A stretch of DNA of 42,982 nt, from IMG/VR virus record IMGVR_UViG_3300018063_000023, positions 1 to 42,982 of that record; one strand, given 5' to 3'. This document shows positions 31,445 to 38,870 of the stretch, piece by piece; position 1 is the stretch's first letter; every line of letters starts with the position of its first letter. The stretch comes from a virus. A model generated the notes under the pieces. That model did not search any database and was not told where the DNA came from. It saw only the letters and a list, made by a program, of their open reading frames with translations. A program made the position numbers and the translations under genes.

Positions 31445-32682
31445 TACGGCCTCGTCAGTTCTACCTGGATGGTGATCTTCGTGGCCGTCCCCGCGTTCAC
31501 GACTTCGATCTCGATGTCGTCGTCGATGGCGACGGCGGCGTTCTGGATGGTGGAGGACGTTGACCAAGCGTTGGCCGCGGCGATGGCCAGGTCGGCCGCC
31601 AGGAAGTCAGAGGTCTGATTTAGGCGTGCGTTAACCGTCGTGGTGGTGCCCGCGTCCACGTGCCCTTGGATTTCCACCACGGTGCAGGCGAACGGCGCGC
31701 GCCACACCATGCGAAAGCCGGTTGCCGGTGAAGCACCGGCACCGTCGAGCAACCCGCCTACAGAGAACCTGTACGCCGTGATGCCGTGTGCGTGGTTCGC
31801 TCGTGCTACCTGGGTGCTCGCACCCTCGGTGCCGGTTGTGGTTCCGACGACATCGTTGGCCGGAAGGTCAGTCGGGTCGGTAATAGTATGCCGGTGGTCG
31901 CTCCGAGCGGGCGTAGTAGCCGTACCATCTGCCTCCGCCGCGAAGGTCGTGTCGAGGGGGTAGGCCGCGGCAGGGGCTGGGAAGCCGTGTACGTGATCGT
32001 CGGCGGCGGGCGGGTTCGTGCCGGTTCCTGCCGCTGCTGTGTCCCCGATGTCTACGGTGGTCGCCGCTGCCGGATCGGTATGGTCCGCACCAGAGTGGGC
32101 CTGGGCGTGGTGGTCATCCGCACTGACACCCGTCAAGACATCATGGGAGACCGTTCCTGCCTCTAGGCCGGTGGAAGCATGTGAGTGGTCGGCCGACTCC
32201 AAGCGGTACTGCGTGTGGTCGTCATCAGCGAGCCCGGCGAGTCCGCCATGGTCGATGGCTGCCGTGTCAATGTCTACGTCGGTGCTGGCCGCCCCGGGAT
32301 TGTCAGTGACGATGAAGCCATCTTGGAAATCCAGCGTCGCGCGCTGGGTCTCTGGGGTACCGGCGTCGGCGATGGTATGTCCGCCGACCCCAGGCTCTCC
32401 CTGCGGGCCAGCAGTTCCTGTCGGGCCTGGGATCGTGAACCCCGACTCGCCCTGCTCACCTTCAAATCCCATCGGCCCTTGTGCGCCGGAAGCCCCGGCG
32501 GCTCCCGCAGCGCCAGCAATGCCCCCATACGGAAGGCTACTCCAGGCCGTGGTGCCATCGCCGATCTTGAACTTGTTGGTATCGGTCTCTAGCCCCATCT
32601 CGCCATCGGCAAGTACGGGGTTGGCTGAAGTCCAGTCGGCGGCGACGTCACGCCGAAGTTGAATCTGAATTATGACGCCCAC
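31444..32682 (-). CDS. collagen-like tail fibre with Mtd-type N-terminal domain, 412 aa
   Basis: GTG start with GGAGGT upstream, overlapping the previous stop. Residues 1-52 (IQIQLRRDVAADWTSANPVLA, KFKIGDGTTAWSSLPY) match the small fibre N-terminal domain found in major tropism determinant-like proteins. Gly-X-Y collagen-like triplets follow (about 55-100), then many DDHxH/HxH elements (DDDHTQY, DDHHAQAHSGADH, DDHVHGF, DHRH) typical of metal-binding trimeric shafts. The C-terminal ~110 residues form a beta domain likely to bind the receptor. The N-terminal domain is duplicated in the next gene upstream. Confidence 0.8.
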   Translation of the reverse strand: MGVIIQIQLRRDVAADWTSANPVLADGEMGLETDTNKFKIGDGTTAWSSLPYGGIAGAAGAAGASGAQGPMGFEGEQGESGFTIPGPTGTAGPQGEPGVGGHTIADAGTPETQRATLDFQDGFIVTDNPGAASTDVDIDTAAIDHGGLAGLADDDHTQYRLESADHSHASTGLEAGTVSHDVLTGVSADDHHAQAHSGADHTDPAAATTVDIGDTAAAGTGTNPPAADDHVHGFPAPAAAYPLDTTFAAEADGTATTPARSDHRHTITDPTDLPANDVVGTTTGTEGASTQVARANHAHGITAYRFSVGGLLDGAGASPATGFRMVWRAPFACTVVEIQGHVDAGTTTTVNARLNQTSDFLAADLAIAAANAWSTSSTIQNAAVAIDDDIEIEVVNAGTATKITIQVELTRP

Positions 32683-33146
32683 TACGCTGAACCTCCATCT
32701 ACCGCCGCAGTACCGAAGTGATGTGCCAGTGCCCCATCGGCACCGCCGTCAAACTTGTAGCCCGCAGCCGTGTAGCCGAGGTAGGTTGTGGTCGCGATGC
32801 CACCATCAACAGGCCCAATACCTGCGCTAGTTGCTCCTCCTCCCCCGCCACCATCCGCACCGGGCGGACCTGCTGGGCCTCGGAGACCTGGGAACCCCAT
32901 AGGCCCTATTTCTCCGTCAGCACCCGCAAAACCTGGAGATCCTTGTGCCCCAGCAGGACCTTCAGGACCTGCGGGACCTTGCTCAAGGCTGTACGGGAGA
33001 TCATTCCAAGCGTTGACGCTATTACCGATCTTGACCTTGCCAGTATTTATTTCAAAACCCGGCTCGCCCTGGAGGAGAACCGGGTTTATGGATGCCCACT
33101 CTGCCGCAGTTCCCCGACGAAAGCGAATTTGAGCGGCAGTTGCCAT
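32682..33146 (-). CDS. collagen-like short tail fibre, 154 aa
   Basis: Same N-terminal domain as the 412-aa fibre ([36 protein letters not shown]), then a Gly-X-Y run ([13 protein letters not shown] and beyond), a GGGGGG hinge, and a short tail ending AAVDGGSA. Arranged head to tail with its paralogue by a TAGTG overlap, it looks like a duplicated, shorter fibre or a chaperone-like partner. Start coupled by TAATG to the 68-aa gene. Confidence 0.75.
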   Translation of the reverse strand: MATAAQIRFRRGTAAEWASINPVLLQGEPGFEINTGKVKIGNSVNAWNDLPYSLEQGPAGPEGPAGAQGSPGFAGADGEIGPMGFPGLRGPAGPPGADGGGGGGATSAGIGPVDGGIATTTYLGYTAAGYKFDGGADGALAHHFGTAAVDGGSA

Positions 33147-33352
33147 TACACGGGACCTCCGTCAGCGACGATCTCCCTGATGTCAGAAGCATCGGGCATA
33201 TCAAATCCTTCATTGCTCGGCTTCATGAGTCCCACGGCCAGTTTGAAAAGGGCAAAAGCCAATGCGTCAGTATCTCCCTGGTGGACGTAAGTAATTCCAC
33301 CAGCATGGGAGACTAGCATCTCCCCATCATCGTTCGAGATGAACACCCTCAT
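33146..33352 (-). CDS. hypothetical 68-aa protein
   Basis: TAATG-coupled to the zinc ribbon gene upstream. [19 protein letters not shown] opens a small alpha/beta protein, with [15 protein letters not shown] helix and [15 protein letters not shown] end. No family recognised. It lies between the zinc ribbon and fibre genes, so it may be a virion or assembly factor; the call is from context only. Confidence 0.6.
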   Translation of the reverse strand: MRVFISNDDGEMLVSHAGGITYVHQGDTDALAFALFKLAVGLMKPSNEGFDMPDASDIREIVADGGPV

Positions 33353-33681
33353 TAGAAAGTCTTCTTCTCTACTTCACCGGGCCAGAACGGGCGCTTATTG
33401 CCTTCCTTTGGCCGGTGCTCGTCACGCCACTGCCTCATACCCTTCTTGCCCTCGGGGTCAGAGGGGGAGGCGAAGTCCGCGTTGGTGGGAAGCATCTTCG
33501 CGGCGTATTCCTCCTGCGGGTGCTCGCGCAACTTCTTCACTTCTACTAGGGAAACGCCAACATTCTCCGCGCGGTAGTCGCGGACCAGATCAGCCTTCAT
33601 GCAGGCTGGGCAAGTCCGGACATCCCGGTTTTTGACCTCGAAGCCGTAGCCGCACTTAGGACAACTGTAGCAGTATATCAT
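33352..33681 (-). CDS. zinc ribbon protein, 109 aa
   Basis: GAGGGG precedes the ATG. The N-terminus carries two Cys pairs: YSCPKCGYGF and RTCPACMKADL (C-x2-C...C-x2-C), an FmdB-like zinc ribbon (C7/C10 and C24/C27). The rest is charged (EVKKLREHPQEEYAAKM; RQWRDEHRPKEG). Such ribbons bind nucleic acid or act as structural or regulatory modules. Its presence among virion genes is unusual; it may instead regulate late expression or assembly. Confidence 0.75.
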   Translation of the reverse strand: MIYCYSCPKCGYGFEVKNRDVRTCPACMKADLVRDYRAENVGVSLVEVKKLREHPQEEYAAKMLPTNADFASPSDPEGKKGMRQWRDEHRPKEGNKRPFWPGEVEKKTF

Positions 33682-33695
33682 TGCCCCTCCCGAGC

Positions 33696-34277
33696 TTACG
33701 TCGGCCTGTATTCAATCTCTACGAATGCCTGGCCCGCCTGAGTCGCGGCGACGCCTGTGTGCCTCACGAATACGGCGCCGCCCGCGGCGATCACGCCTGA
33801 AACGATGGTCATCGCGGTCTGGGTGCCAACCGCAACGGCGTCGCCATACGCAGTGGCGGCCACAACTTCAGAACCACCTAGCGTAGTTCCGATTCGGGCG
33901 TTCCCCGCCGCGACAGTACCGGTCGTGGCATCTACGTATACAATACGGGCAGCGATAACAGTCATAGCCACCGACACTTTCATGATTACATCATCAATCG
34001 TGGCGGCAGCCCCGTTGTCCAAGTTGAACCACACGGTCCTTGAAATTCGGCGTTTGGCGTTCGTGGTCATCTGCAGGTTGTCAACGGCGTTGTCTGCGAT
34101 CTTCGCATTTGTTACGGCGTCGTCTTCCAAAGCAGCTGTTGGGATCGAAGCGACGGCCGTGACGCCCTCAGCCGTTAGCTGAGTCTGAGTATCAGAAGGA
34201 TCGGTCTCGTCATCCTGCGTATCATAACCGAGACCAAAACGAGCCCGGTCTTCGAGTGTCCTGTTAGCTCTTGCCAT
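33696..34277 (-). CDS. fibre-like virion protein, 193 aa
   Basis: Start ATG at 34277, with AAGGAGACGTG upstream; a GTG one codon earlier is less well placed. Contains DDAVTNAKIADNAVDNLQM, a repeat type found in phage fibre and stalk proteins, then a C-terminal beta domain (SRTVWFNLDNGAAATID; AFVEIEYRPT). Probably part of the fibre or capsid surface. Family not named. Confidence 0.65.
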   Translation of the reverse strand: MARANRTLEDRARFGLGYDTQDDETDPSDTQTQLTAEGVTAVASIPTAALEDDAVTNAKIADNAVDNLQMTTNAKRRISRTVWFNLDNGAAATIDDVIMKVSVAMTVIAARIVYVDATTGTVAAGNARIGTTLGGSEVVAATAYGDAVAVGTQTAMTIVSGVIAAGGAVFVRHTGVAATQAGQAFVEIEYRPT

Positions 34278-34286
34278 CACGTCTCC

Positions 34287-34688
34287 TTACGCCAACGGAA
34301 CGCTGGCAATACTAAAAGTCAAGTTGTCGGTACCCACGGTAGCCACAACCCGCAACTTGCGGGGGTGGGGCGTGGCAAACCGGCGACCGGTTGCCAGAGG
34401 GTGAGTAGCGTCGGCAGTCTGCGCCATATCCGGGTGGATGATCAGATCATCTTCAGAAACCCCGGTAAACTGCGCGAAGGCTACAACAGTACCTTCCGAA
34501 TCCTTCAAGTCTTCATAAGTCCCCGTCACCGTGTCGTAGTACTGGAATTTGACATCCAGCACTGCGGTAGCCCCGCCTTCTGCCGTATAGGCGACATGAT
34601 AAAGCTGTCCTCTCGCATCGCGCGCGAGAGTAATGTCAGAATTGAATACGCCTGGTTCCCTATCTATACCTACAAAAACAGTTGCCAT
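34287..34688 (-). CDS. virion protein, 133 aa
   Basis: MATVFVGIDREPGVFNSDITLARD opens the product (shown in part), followed by FQYYDTVTGTYEDLKD and a beta-rich tail with RKLRVVATVGTDNLTFSIA. A UUCG-capped hairpin lies just upstream of this gene on the - strand. Size and context suggest a small head or tail component; no motif recognised. Confidence 0.65.
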   Translation of the reverse strand: MATVFVGIDREPGVFNSDITLARDARGQLYHVAYTAEGGATAVLDVKFQYYDTVTGTYEDLKDSEGTVVAFAQFTGVSEDDLIIHPDMAQTADATHPLATGRRFATPHPRKLRVVATVGTDNLTFSIASVPLA

Positions 34689-34707
34689 GTCTAGAACCTC
34701 CCCGAGA

Positions 34708-34725
34708 GGGGGTCCGAAGACCCCC
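34708..34725 (-). promoter_or_regulatory. GGGGGTC-UUCG-GACCCCC hairpin between virion genes
   Basis: On the - strand, 7 perfect base pairs are closed by a C(UUCG)G tetraloop, which is extra stable. It lies between the stop of the 289-aa gene and the start of the 133-aa gene. There is no U-tract, so it is better read as a transcript stabiliser, attenuator or processing point than as a full terminator. Confidence 0.65.
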
Positions 34726-34740
34726 CATCAGCGTCTTGTG

Positions 34741-35610
34741 TTACGTTGTAGCAACGGTGTTTCTAGCCGACCAAGCGCTGACCTGGATCTTCCCGTTCGC
34801 GTCCGCCTTGCGGAAACGCGCGTAGAAAGCGTAAGTCGTGGCGCTGAGAAGCCCGACGAAGGCATCCGTGATGTCCGTCCCGCCGTCAGCGGAGACGTGT
34901 CCCACGAAATCGCCGTCTTCATCCGTATCGGTCCCCCGCCTAAACAGCACAATTTCGGCGCCCTTCAAACCGCTGGCACCTCCTGTGATGTCGTCCGCGT
35001 GGAGGTCAACCCGGAGCAGGTCATCACCCGCGACTAAAGAAACGATTCCTGCAGCCTGGTCCGCGGTAGTACTAGTAGTCGGAATTGTAATCGCCCTGGT
35101 AACCGTCTCGCCGTCCACCGTAGTCTTGCTATTAGACCCGAGGGCTTCCCTCGAAAGAGAACTCCTCTTGTCGATGAAAGCTCCGGTGATAACACCGCCG
35201 GAAACGTCAACACCATTAGCGGCGGCCGCTCTCTGAGTCGAGCGCTGCGCGGCATACCCGGGAATACTCCCCCCGAAGATACCGTCGGCATTGTAAGCCG
35301 TCCGACCGGTAGGCCGGGTCTGGATCTCGACGACCCCACCCTGCGCCCCGGTCATACCGGTGTTGTCGCCTGTGACTCCGTAGGTGTCCGACTCGCGATA
35401 CCCCGTGGTGTCCTCAACCCCGCCCGCGGCCGATCCGGTTGCGTGCGTCGGAGTTGCGGGTCCTTCGATAATTGCGTCCCCCCCGATAATCGGGCCGACA
35501 TATACTCCGCCGGTCGCGCCGCGAAGGCCAATACGAGGCTGACGAGATGGGGAATCCCCATCCACGTCCAGGCTAGCACCAGCGAGTGAAGTAACTGCGA
35601 TAGCAACCAT
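34741..35610 (-). CDS. virion protein, 289 aa
   Basis: GGAGGTGTAAT precedes the ATG (MVAIAVTSLAGASLDVDGD). The N-terminal half is Gly/Thr-rich with TPTHATGSAAGGVEDTTGY. The C-terminal half is beta/alpha with DLLRVDLHADDITGGASG, LKGAEIVLFRRGTD and TYAFYARFRKADANGKIQV, resembling a fibronectin-like or decoration fold. Follows the 148-aa gene with one nt spacing. Likely exposed on the head or fibre; unassigned. Confidence 0.65.
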   Translation of the reverse strand: MVAIAVTSLAGASLDVDGDSPSRQPRIGLRGATGGVYVGPIIGGDAIIEGPATPTHATGSAAGGVEDTTGYRESDTYGVTGDNTGMTGAQGGVVEIQTRPTGRTAYNADGIFGGSIPGYAAQRSTQRAAAANGVDVSGGVITGAFIDKRSSLSREALGSNSKTTVDGETVTRAITIPTTSTTADQAAGIVSLVAGDDLLRVDLHADDITGGASGLKGAEIVLFRRGTDTDEDGDFVGHVSADGGTDITDAFVGLLSATTYAFYARFRKADANGKIQVSAWSARNTVATT

Positions 35611-35611
35611 A

Positions 35612-36058
35612 TTACACCTCCACGATCAGGTCGCAGGTGAAGAAGTCGGTAGCCGTAGCACCGTTCACAACAGCAACCAGAACTGGACCCTGCATGATAA
35701 TCGGAGCACCCGCACCGGCCGTCGCGGTAGCACCGGTAGCATCGGTTGCGATCACGTTCAGACCCGTAACCGTGTCGTCCTGCGTCGGGTTGATAGTGAC
35801 TTCTGCCGTAGCGTAGTCCCTATCGGCTGCATCCAGATACACAATGTCGCCATTGGCATCCGTAATGCGGATTTTCGTGAGGACATCGGCACCCGCCGCA
35901 CCCTTTGCCGCGGATGCCCAGTTGCGGGCGCGGATAGAGAGCAACTTGGCAAACGGAGCCCCAAGGCCCAGCTTGACCGTCTGCGCCCCCGCAATATTAC
36001 CGAGGTCGTGGTCCGTATCCAGGACCAATCCCTCAATTCGTCTCTTCTTGATAGCCAT
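35612..36058 (-). CDS. virion protein, 148 aa (decoration candidate)
   Basis: AGGAGTAAGAA precedes the ATG (MAIKKRRIEGLVLDTDHDLG). The rest is beta-rich with AGADVLTKIRITDANGDIVYLD and a Thr/Ala-rich region (TGATATAGAGAPIIMQG), ending TDFFTCDLIVEV. Position two genes after the major capsid protein fits a capsid decoration or stabilisation protein. No fold can be confirmed by eye. Confidence 0.65.
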   Translation of the reverse strand: MAIKKRRIEGLVLDTDHDLGNIAGAQTVKLGLGAPFAKLLSIRARNWASAAKGAAGADVLTKIRITDANGDIVYLDAADRDYATAEVTINPTQDDTVTGLNVIATDATGATATAGAGAPIIMQGPVLVAVVNGATATDFFTCDLIVEV

Positions 36059-36061
36059 TTC

Positions 36062-36535
36062 TTACTCCTCTGTTTGCTCCACTATCGGACTGGTGTCTTC
36101 AGGAGACTCGTCGGGACTGGCTTCTGGATTGGAAGCCTCGTCCTCTATTGCTTCATCGGGAGTATCGGTGCCGTAGAAGGCAACAACTACCGACTTTCTT
36201 GGGGTGCTGAACTGCTTTAGGACCGTAACCCGGTTCTCGCTGATCGATTCTGCGATCAAGTAATAATCGAGCTCCCGGGACGATAGGGTCCGTAAAAAGT
36301 TAACCGTGTGCATGACGTTCATGCCACTTAGCTTCTTGACAGCCTTGGCGACATGCTCATCCGCGGTCAACCTTTTAGCCCTACCCCGCCTAGCGTCAAG
36401 GAGTTCTTGCTCCTTGATACGATTCGCGGCACGGTTGGCTTCTCTTTCCTCCATCCGCTTGTGCGAATCGAGGACTTCAAAGCTTCTGGACTCCATCGTC
36501 TTTTCAAAGGTCCGCTGCGGTTCAATAATCTTCAT
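36062..36535 (-). CDS. hypothetical 157-aa helical protein downstream of capsid
   Basis: The ATG at 36535 (MKIIEPQRTFEK) has GGGAGG eight bases upstream, so it is preferred to the ATG at 36589, whose extra 18 codons fall on the post-capsid hairpin. Charged helices (HKRMEEREANRAANRIKEQE) lead to a small alpha/beta region with ELDYYLIAESISENRVTVLKQF (shown in part), then an acidic Glu/Asp/Pro tail. Possibly a head-completion or assembly protein; not recognised. Confidence 0.65.
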   Translation of the reverse strand: MKIIEPQRTFEKTMESRSFEVLDSHKRMEEREANRAANRIKEQELLDARRGRAKRLTADEHVAKAVKKLSGMNVMHTVNFLRTLSSRELDYYLIAESISENRVTVLKQFSTPRKSVVVAFYGTDTPDEAIEDEASNPEASPDESPEDTSPIVEQTEE

Positions 36536-36556
36536 CTGCTGCCTCCCAATGGGGAT

Positions 36557-36583
36557 ACCCGGGGAACCGTAGCCCCCCGGGGT
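36557..36583 (-). terminator. GC-rich hairpin after the major capsid gene
   Basis: ACCCGGGG (36557-36564) pairs with the C-run/GGGT at 36575-36583 with one bulged G and a 10-nt loop. Lying 20 nt past the capsid stop on the - strand, it may partly end or stabilise the abundant capsid transcript. No U-tract follows, so efficiency is doubtful. Confidence 0.5.
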
Positions 36584-36602
36584 CCTCATTTACGATTACA
36601 GC

Positions 36603-37547
36603 TTAGGTGACCACACCCGTCGCGTAACCGTGACTACGTCGCGAGTCGGTGAGCAGCTGACCCATCGAGAGGATCAGTGCCACCTTCGCGTCCTGGTTGT
36701 ACGGACGAACGAACTCGGTCATCGAGAGCCATGCAGCGGTGTGCTGCACGAACTCAAGGCGAGACGAGTCGATCATATAGATCGTCGCGGCGGGCACGTC
36801 CGGCTCGAACATCAGCTCGGCAGCCTTGAAGGCGACGGCCTGGAACCCCAGGTCGGCCATCTTGACCTGCTCAAAGCGGACGTTCGGGACGGCAAGCGCC
36901 TCGTACGCCTCGTACACAGCCTGCGAAGCGAACACGCCGTCAACGCGACCCTTGTTCACCTTGACGGTGTTATACAAGTTGCCCATGTTATCGATCCCAT
37001 CGAAAGTCGTCAGGTCGATAAGCGTGGCCAACGTGGACTTCCACCAGGTATACGTGGTCGGGTCAATCCCCGCCACCGTACCCGAGTCCTTGATCAAAAC
37101 CGGAATGCTGTTGAAGTCTTTGCCGCCGTTCCCGACAGACGCAGCCCACAACATAGCGTTCATGTCATCAGCCACGGAGAACCGCAACTGATCGACCTTG
37201 GCCTCCAGCAGGTTGATGAGCTGGGCAGCTCCGGAGTTCTTACGAACTTCCTCACCCGAGATCACGACGGAACCAGCATGCTGGCGCCACTCGTACTCGG
37301 CCCAGCCCAGACCTTCCTGGGGGGTAGTGTCGATAACGTCGTAACCCGAGTAGGTCGAGACGGTATCGTTGAATGCGAACACAAGCGGTCGCCGGACCAC
37401 GGACCCACCGTCCAACTTGACCCGAGACTTCGAGTTCAAGAACGCCGTGACGGCGTTGTCGGTGGTGATCTGGTCAGCCAGCTTGGGCCGCGATTTATCC
37501 AGTGTCGTTGTGACTAGCACATCGAACTGGTCGGTGAAAATAGACAT
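36603..37547 (-). CDS. major capsid protein (HK97-like fold)
   Basis: 314 aa, ribosome binding site GAAGGAAAG. Directly follows the scaffold gene. Features of phage capsid proteins: SIFTDQFDVLVTTTLDKSRP at the N-terminus, SGYDVIDTTPQEGLGWAEYEWRQ (shown in part) region, a long helix DQLRFSVADDMNAMLWAA, and a C-terminal TEFVRPYNQDAKVALILSMG. Size matches HK97-fold podovirus shells without a fused delta domain, consistent with the separate scaffold. Confidence 0.85.
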   Translation of the reverse strand: MSIFTDQFDVLVTTTLDKSRPKLADQITTDNAVTAFLNSKSRVKLDGGSVVRRPLVFAFNDTVSTYSGYDVIDTTPQEGLGWAEYEWRQHAGSVVISGEEVRKNSGAAQLINLLEAKVDQLRFSVADDMNAMLWAASVGNGGKDFNSIPVLIKDSGTVAGIDPTTYTWWKSTLATLIDLTTFDGIDNMGNLYNTVKVNKGRVDGVFASQAVYEAYEALAVPNVRFEQVKMADLGFQAVAFKAAELMFEPDVPAATIYMIDSSRLEFVQHTAAWLSMTEFVRPYNQDAKVALILSMGQLLTDSRRSHGYATGVVT

Positions 37548-37581
37548 TATCGCTTTCCTTCGCTGATCATCTCAGCATCTC

Positions 37582-38526
37582 TTAGCTGCGCCCGCCCTTC
37601 AGGACGTCTTTCCACTTGAAGCCGGATTCCTCCTGGGCCTGGAGCGCCGCCTCTCGGACGATCTGTCTCAGGTCCTTATCCTTCGTGTCCAGCACCTTAC
37701 CACCTACTTCGGTGGAGCGGGGTCGGAGACCGCCCTGGGCCGCCCTCTTGGCGGCGTCCTGGCGAACCTTCGAAACCTCGGTGTCAATCGCCTTACGGGT
37801 AGGAACGGTCAACCGGAAATACAGGACTTCCGGGTCCGAGATCTTCTCTCTGGCGGCGTACTGCAAAACCTGAACCCGGTCTCCCGGGAGCTTACCGAAC
37901 TCGCCTTCGAGTCGATCCAAGGTGCCGTTCCAGAACGTCGAAATGTCTCGGACGTTCTCCGTTTCGGTGATCTTCTGAACAGTTTCTTCCAGCGCCATAA
38001 CCTGCTTGGCGATGGGAAGGGTAAACTTCCGAGCGTATTCGAGTTCGAGCTGGTCGCCCTGTTCGGGGTCTAGCCCGATTGCCCGCAGGATATCGTCATC
38101 GGTGATTTCCACCTCTGGCTCCGGCGGTTTCTCCTCAAGCGCGGGAGGTTCCTCTACAAGTTTCTGTTGCAGCTGTTGGATATAGCTGTCCCGCTGTGAC
38201 AGAGCAGCGATAACTGCTTCCCTCTGCTCGTCCGATAGCCCCTCAAGACTCGTACCAAAATACTCTTCTGGCAGCTTTTCTGCTGTACTATCCGCCTCTG
38301 CTTTCGCTTTAGCGGCGGCCTCGGCAGCTGCCTTGAGCTGGTCGTCATCTGTACTAGGCGTCTCTTCCTCGGTTGCGGGCTCAACGGCCGAGGAGCTACC
38401 CGGGTCGTCCAGGATATCTAACTGATCCTGGAGCGTTTCCGCGTAGCCTGACTCCCCCAGCGCCTCCGCAATTGCATCACGGATACTCTGGGGTTGGTTG
38501 TCCGTATTAGGACTTGGTTCCGGCAT
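37582..38526 (-). CDS. capsid scaffolding protein
   Basis: 314 aa, strongly acidic and helical: DAIAEALGESGYAETLQDQL, an Ala/Lys/Glu stretch (KAAAEAAAKAKAEAD), Gln-rich coiled coil (SYIQQLQQKLVEE), and a basic-hydrophobic C-terminus (SGFKWKDVLKGGRS) of the kind that binds capsid. AGGAGGTGC precedes the ATG, within the codons of the upstream small ORF. Location between portal and capsid is the standard scaffold slot. Confidence 0.85.
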   Translation of the reverse strand: MPEPSPNTDNQPQSIRDAIAEALGESGYAETLQDQLDILDDPGSSSAVEPATEEETPSTDDDQLKAAAEAAAKAKAEADSTAEKLPEEYFGTSLEGLSDEQREAVIAALSQRDSYIQQLQQKLVEEPPALEEKPPEPEVEITDDDILRAIGLDPEQGDQLELEYARKFTLPIAKQVMALEETVQKITETENVRDISTFWNGTLDRLEGEFGKLPGDRVQVLQYAAREKISDPEVLYFRLTVPTRKAIDTEVSKVRQDAAKRAAQGGLRPRSTEVGGKVLDTKDKDLRQIVREAALQAQEESGFKWKDVLKGGRS

Positions 38527-38714
38527 TACTGCACCTCCTGGTGACTGTACCCTTCAGCCTCGGGACTGAGTCCTGTACCTCGGGCCTCGATCGCTTGGTG
38601 CAGGATCGCTTTCACGCGACCCCTCTCCGCTCGTTTAGCGGAAGTCTTTGACTCCTCCCTATCCATCCAAGAGCCAAAATGTTTTCGTGTCAAAGATGCT
38701 TTACGGTCTCTCAC
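38526..38714 (-). CDS. 62-aa basic peptide between tRNAs and scaffold (doubtful)
   Basis: GTG start 2 nt after the 3' end of tRNA-Met, or an internal ATG at 38666; neither has a clear ribosome binding site. The product is basic (RKASLTRKHFG, SAKRAERGRVKAILHQ). Its stop overlaps the scaffold ATG as TAATG, which supports it, but the region may simply be leader RNA after tRNA processing. Confidence 0.4.
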   Translation of the reverse strand: MRDRKASLTRKHFGSWMDREESKTSAKRAERGRVKAILHQAIEARGTGLSPEAEGYSHQEVQ

Positions 38715-38716
38715 AG

Positions 38717-38788
38717 TTGCTGCACCCGGACTCGAACCGGGGACCTTCAGGTTATGAGCCTGACGAGCTGCCTCTGCTCTATGCAGCT
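38717..38788 (-). tRNA. tRNA-Met (anticodon CAT)
   Basis: 72-nt cloverleaf on the - strand. Acceptor AGCTGCA pairs with TGCAGCA except an A-A mismatch at 1-72. D stem is GAGC/GCTC with a 7-nt loop, anticodon stem TCAGG/CCTGA with loop CTCATAA, variable loop AGGTC, T arm CCCGG-TTCGAGT-CCGGG. The 1-72 mismatch is an initiator-like trait, but the anticodon stem lacks the three G-C pairs of initiators, so elongator Met (or Ile if C34 is modified) is more likely. CCA is not encoded. Confidence 0.9.
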
Positions 38789-38796
38789 AAGACAAA

Positions 38797-38870
38797 TGGA
38801 GCGGCGAGAGGGAATCGAACCCTCGTAGCCAGCTTGGAAGGCTGGAACACGGCCTCTATGTCACCGCCGC
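38797..38870 (-). tRNA. tRNA-Gly (anticodon TCC)
   Basis: Cloverleaf on the - strand with encoded CCA (38797-38799). Acceptor GCGGCGG/TCGCCGC (one G-U), D stem ACAT/GTGT, anticodon stem CCAGC/GCTGG with loop CTTCCAA, variable loop CTAC, T arm GAGGG-TTCGATT-CCCTC, discriminator U73 as usual for glycine. It begins at the base next to the portal stop codon, so its 5' end must be cut from the head-operon transcript. Confidence 0.95.

Noticed and set aside
31445-31567. N-terminal extension of the 252-aa virion protein
   Set aside because: Adds an Arg/His-rich segment overlapping the fibre gene; the ATG at 31444 is coupled by TAATG and fits neighbours.
31444-33146. Diversity-generating retroelement, suggested by Mtd-type fibre domains
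   Set aside because: No reverse transcriptase gene and no template/variable repeat pair seen in the window.
36536-36589. Earlier start for the 157-aa protein
   Set aside because: Those codons form the post-capsid hairpin; the ATG at 36535 has its own GGGAGG.
36630-37517. 295-codon + strand open frame opposite the major capsid gene
   Set aside because: His/Arg/Asp-rich shadow of a strongly coding capsid gene on the other strand.
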